DNA of 6,919 bases. Origin: Novosphingobium sp. GTDB taxonomy: Bacteria; Pseudomonadota; Alphaproteobacteria; Sphingomonadales; Sphingomonadaceae. Below the pieces are notes generated by a model. The model was not told the origin of the DNA, did no database searches, and saw only the letters and a program-made list of their open reading frames with translations. The position numbers and the translations under genes are program-made. Each line of letters opens with the position of its first letter. Position 1 is the stretch's first letter. Where the stretch lies: contig JAIXYF010000164.1 in NCBI GenBank assembly GCA_027490345.1, positions 1 to 6,919 on the forward strand, given 5' to 3'. Positions 5,438 to 6,919 of the stretch are shown here, piece after piece.

Positions 5438-5478
5438 ACGTGAGCCTCAGGCGGGTGTGAACGAAAAGCCGCGCTGCC

Positions 5479-6919
5479 TCACTGGCAGGCAAGGCATTCC
5501 TCGTAATCGGTCGGCTGGGCGGCCAGTTCCATGACCGGCGCGGCGGCGGTGTTGTCTGCCTCCACCCCGCCAGCGAACCCGGCGCGCTGCACCGACTTCG
5601 AGCGCAGGTAGTAGAGCGACTTGATGCCCTTCTCCCACGCCTGGAAGTGCAGCATCATGAGATCCCACTTGTCGACATCGGCCGGGATATAGAGGTTCAG
5701 CGACTGCGCCTGATCGATATAGGGCGTGCGGTCTGCCGCGAATTCGAGCAGCCAGCGCTGATCGATCTCGAAGCTGGTCTTGTAGACCGCCTTTTCCTCG
5801 GGGCTGAGGAAATCGAGGTGCTGGACCGAACCGCCGCGCTCGAGGATCGAGTTCCACACGTTGGTGGAATCCTTCGACTTCGATTGCAGCAGCTTTTCCA
5901 GATAGGGGTTCTTCACCACGAAGCTGCCCGAAAGCGTCTTGTGGGTATAGATATTCGCCGGGATCGGCTCGATGCAGGCAGACGTACCGCCGCAGATGAT
6001 CGAGATCGACGCGGTGGGCGCAATCGCCATCTTGCAAGAAAAGCGCTGCATCACGCCCATATCGGCCGCATCGGGGCACGGCCCGCGTTCCTGCGCCAGC
6101 AGCAGCGAAGCCTCATCAGCGCGTTCGGCGATGTGGCGGAACATCTTGAGGTTCCAGGCCTTGGCCATCGCGCTTTCGAAGCCGATTCCCTTGAGCTGGA
6201 GGAACGAGTGGAAGCCCATCACGCCCATGCCGACCGAGCGTTCGCGCATCGCGGAATACTTGGCGCGGGCCATCTCGTCCGGTGCGCGGTCGATATAGTC
6301 CTGCAGCACGTTATCGAGGAAGCGCAGCACGTCTTCGATGAACAGGCGGTCGCCCTGCCACTCGTCCCACGTCTCAAGATTGAGCGAAGAGAGGCAGCAC
6401 ACGGCGGTGCGATCGTTGCCGAGGTGGTCACGCCCTGTGGGGAGCGTGATTTCCGAGCACAAGTTCGAGGTCGAGACCTTGAGGCCCAGATCGCGGTGAT
6501 GCTTGGGCATCATGCGGTTCACCGTGTCATTGAACACGATATAGGGCTCACCCGTGGCGAGGCGGGTTTCCACGAGCTTCTGGAACAGCGAACGCGCATC
6601 GACCGTGCCGCGCACCGAGCCGTCCTTGGGGCTGCGCAGGTGGAATTCGGTGCCATCGCGCACCGCTTCCATGAACGCATCCGTCAGCAGCACGCCGTGG
6701 TGCAGATTGAGCGCCTTGCGGTTGAAATCGCCCGAAGGCTTGCGGATTTCGAGGAACTCCTCGATCTCCGGGTGCGACACATCGAGATAGCAGGCCGCCG
6801 AACCGCGCCGCAGCGAACCCTGCGAGATCGCGAGGGTCAGGCTGTCCATCACGCGGACGAAGGGGATGATCCCGCTGGTCTTGCCGTTGAGGCCGACGCT
6901 TTCGCCGATACCGCGCACC
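5479..6919 (-). CDS. nrdA: Class I ribonucleotide reductase alpha subunit, C-terminal part (5' end outside window)
   Basis: NrdA is the catalytic subunit that reduces ribonucleoside diphosphates to deoxyribonucleotides with NrdB. The frame is open to the right edge, so 479 C-terminal residues are seen; the GTG at 6918 is an internal Val codon and the ATP-cone and first active-site cysteine (E. coli Cys225) lie outside. Within the fragment, SNLCSE holds the catalytic Asn152, Cys154 and Glu156 (E. coli Asn437, Cys439, Glu441). Cys174 in AVCCLSSLNL matches the second redox cysteine (Cys462). The radical-transfer tyrosine pair is Tyr436-Tyr437 (SLYYLRS), and the C-terminal shuttle pair is Cys475 and Cys478 (ECLACQ). 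The phosphate-binding loop PTASIS is at 301-306. All key residues are present and no frameshift is seen. It is transcribed toward nrdB, but 700 bases and another gene lie between the two. Confidence 0.97.
   Translation of the reverse strand, partial: VRGIGESVGLNGKTSGIIPFVRVMDSLTLAISQGSLRRGSAACYLDVSHPEIEEFLEIRKPSGDFNRKALNLHHGVLLTDAFMEAVRDGTEFHLRSPKDGSVRGTVDARSLFQKLVETRLATGEPYIVFNDTVNRMMPKHHRDLGLKVSTSNLCSEITLPTGRDHLGNDRTAVCCLSSLNLETWDEWQGDRLFIEDVLRFLDNVLQDYIDRAPDEMARAKYSAMRERSVGMGVMGFHSFLQLKGIGFESAMAKAWNLKMFRHIAERADEASLLLAQERGPCPDAADMGVMQRFSCKMAIAPTASISIICGGTSACIEPIPANIYTHKTLSGSFVVKNPYLEKLLQSKSKDSTNVWNSILERGGSVQHLDFLSPEEKAVYKTSFEIDQRWLLEFAADRTPYIDQAQSLNLYIPADVDKWDLMMLHFQAWEKGIKSLYYLRSKSVQRAGFAGGVEADNTAAAPVMELAAQPTDYEECLACQ

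Noticed and set aside
5447..6079. A 210-codon minus-strand frame within nrdA
   Set aside because: It is an out-of-frame shadow of nrdA; it runs in the same direction but lacks any family pattern.
1..6919. CRISPR arrays, insertion sequences, prophage genes, tRNA or rRNA genes
   Set aside because: No regularly spaced repeats, transposase or integrase reading frames, tRNA cloverleafs or rRNA segments were seen.

Overview
The window looks chromosomal and comes from a GC-rich alphaproteobacterium, most likely a sphingomonad (Novosphingobium, Sphingobium or Erythrobacter-like). I base this on the alphaproteobacterial style of GyrB, NrdB and NrdA, on the GC-rich third codon positions, and on small GC-rich hairpin repeats of a kind I associate with intergenic gaps in that order. 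The taxon is an inference from family resemblance; no search was run. Layout from left to right. (1) Bases 1-1797, plus strand: the C-terminal 598 codons of gyrB (DNA gyrase subunit B), cut at its 5' end by the window edge. (2) Bases 1874-2592, plus strand: an 84-residue protein of unknown family, then a two-helix DUF3592-type membrane protein, with a strong small hairpin between them. (3) Bases 2593-3159: a 567-base stretch with no convincing gene. It holds a doublet of palindromic repeats, a G-quadruplex-capable tail, a leftward promoter-like element and a compact foldable segment. (4) Bases 3160-3640, minus strand: two overlapping small genes of the DUF4160 and DUF2442 families, a recurrent pair that may be toxin-antitoxin-like. 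(5) Bases 3720-6919, minus strand: a class I ribonucleotide reductase locus in the order nrdA (5' end outside the window), a PepSY-associated membrane protein gene, nrdB. How the genes work together. NrdA (catalytic subunit) and NrdB (di-iron tyrosyl-radical subunit) form the aerobic ribonucleotide reductase that supplies dNTPs, and gyrase handles supercoiling during replication, so the two well-known functions here both serve DNA synthesis. The most notable point is what lies between nrdA and nrdB. The small membrane protein belongs to a type often linked to iron uptake, and its promoter carries a perfect 17-base palindrome matching the Fur 7-1-7 operator pattern. Because NrdB needs iron for its cofactor and lies downstream on the same strand, iron-responsive transcription might reach nrdB. 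A GC-rich region of competing hairpins between the two genes could block or tune that read-through. No rRNA, tRNA, CRISPR array, insertion sequence or phage gene was recognised. I found no clearly undescribed system; the best candidates for follow-up are the Fur-box arrangement, the DUF4160/DUF2442 pair and the unassigned stretch at 2700-3155.
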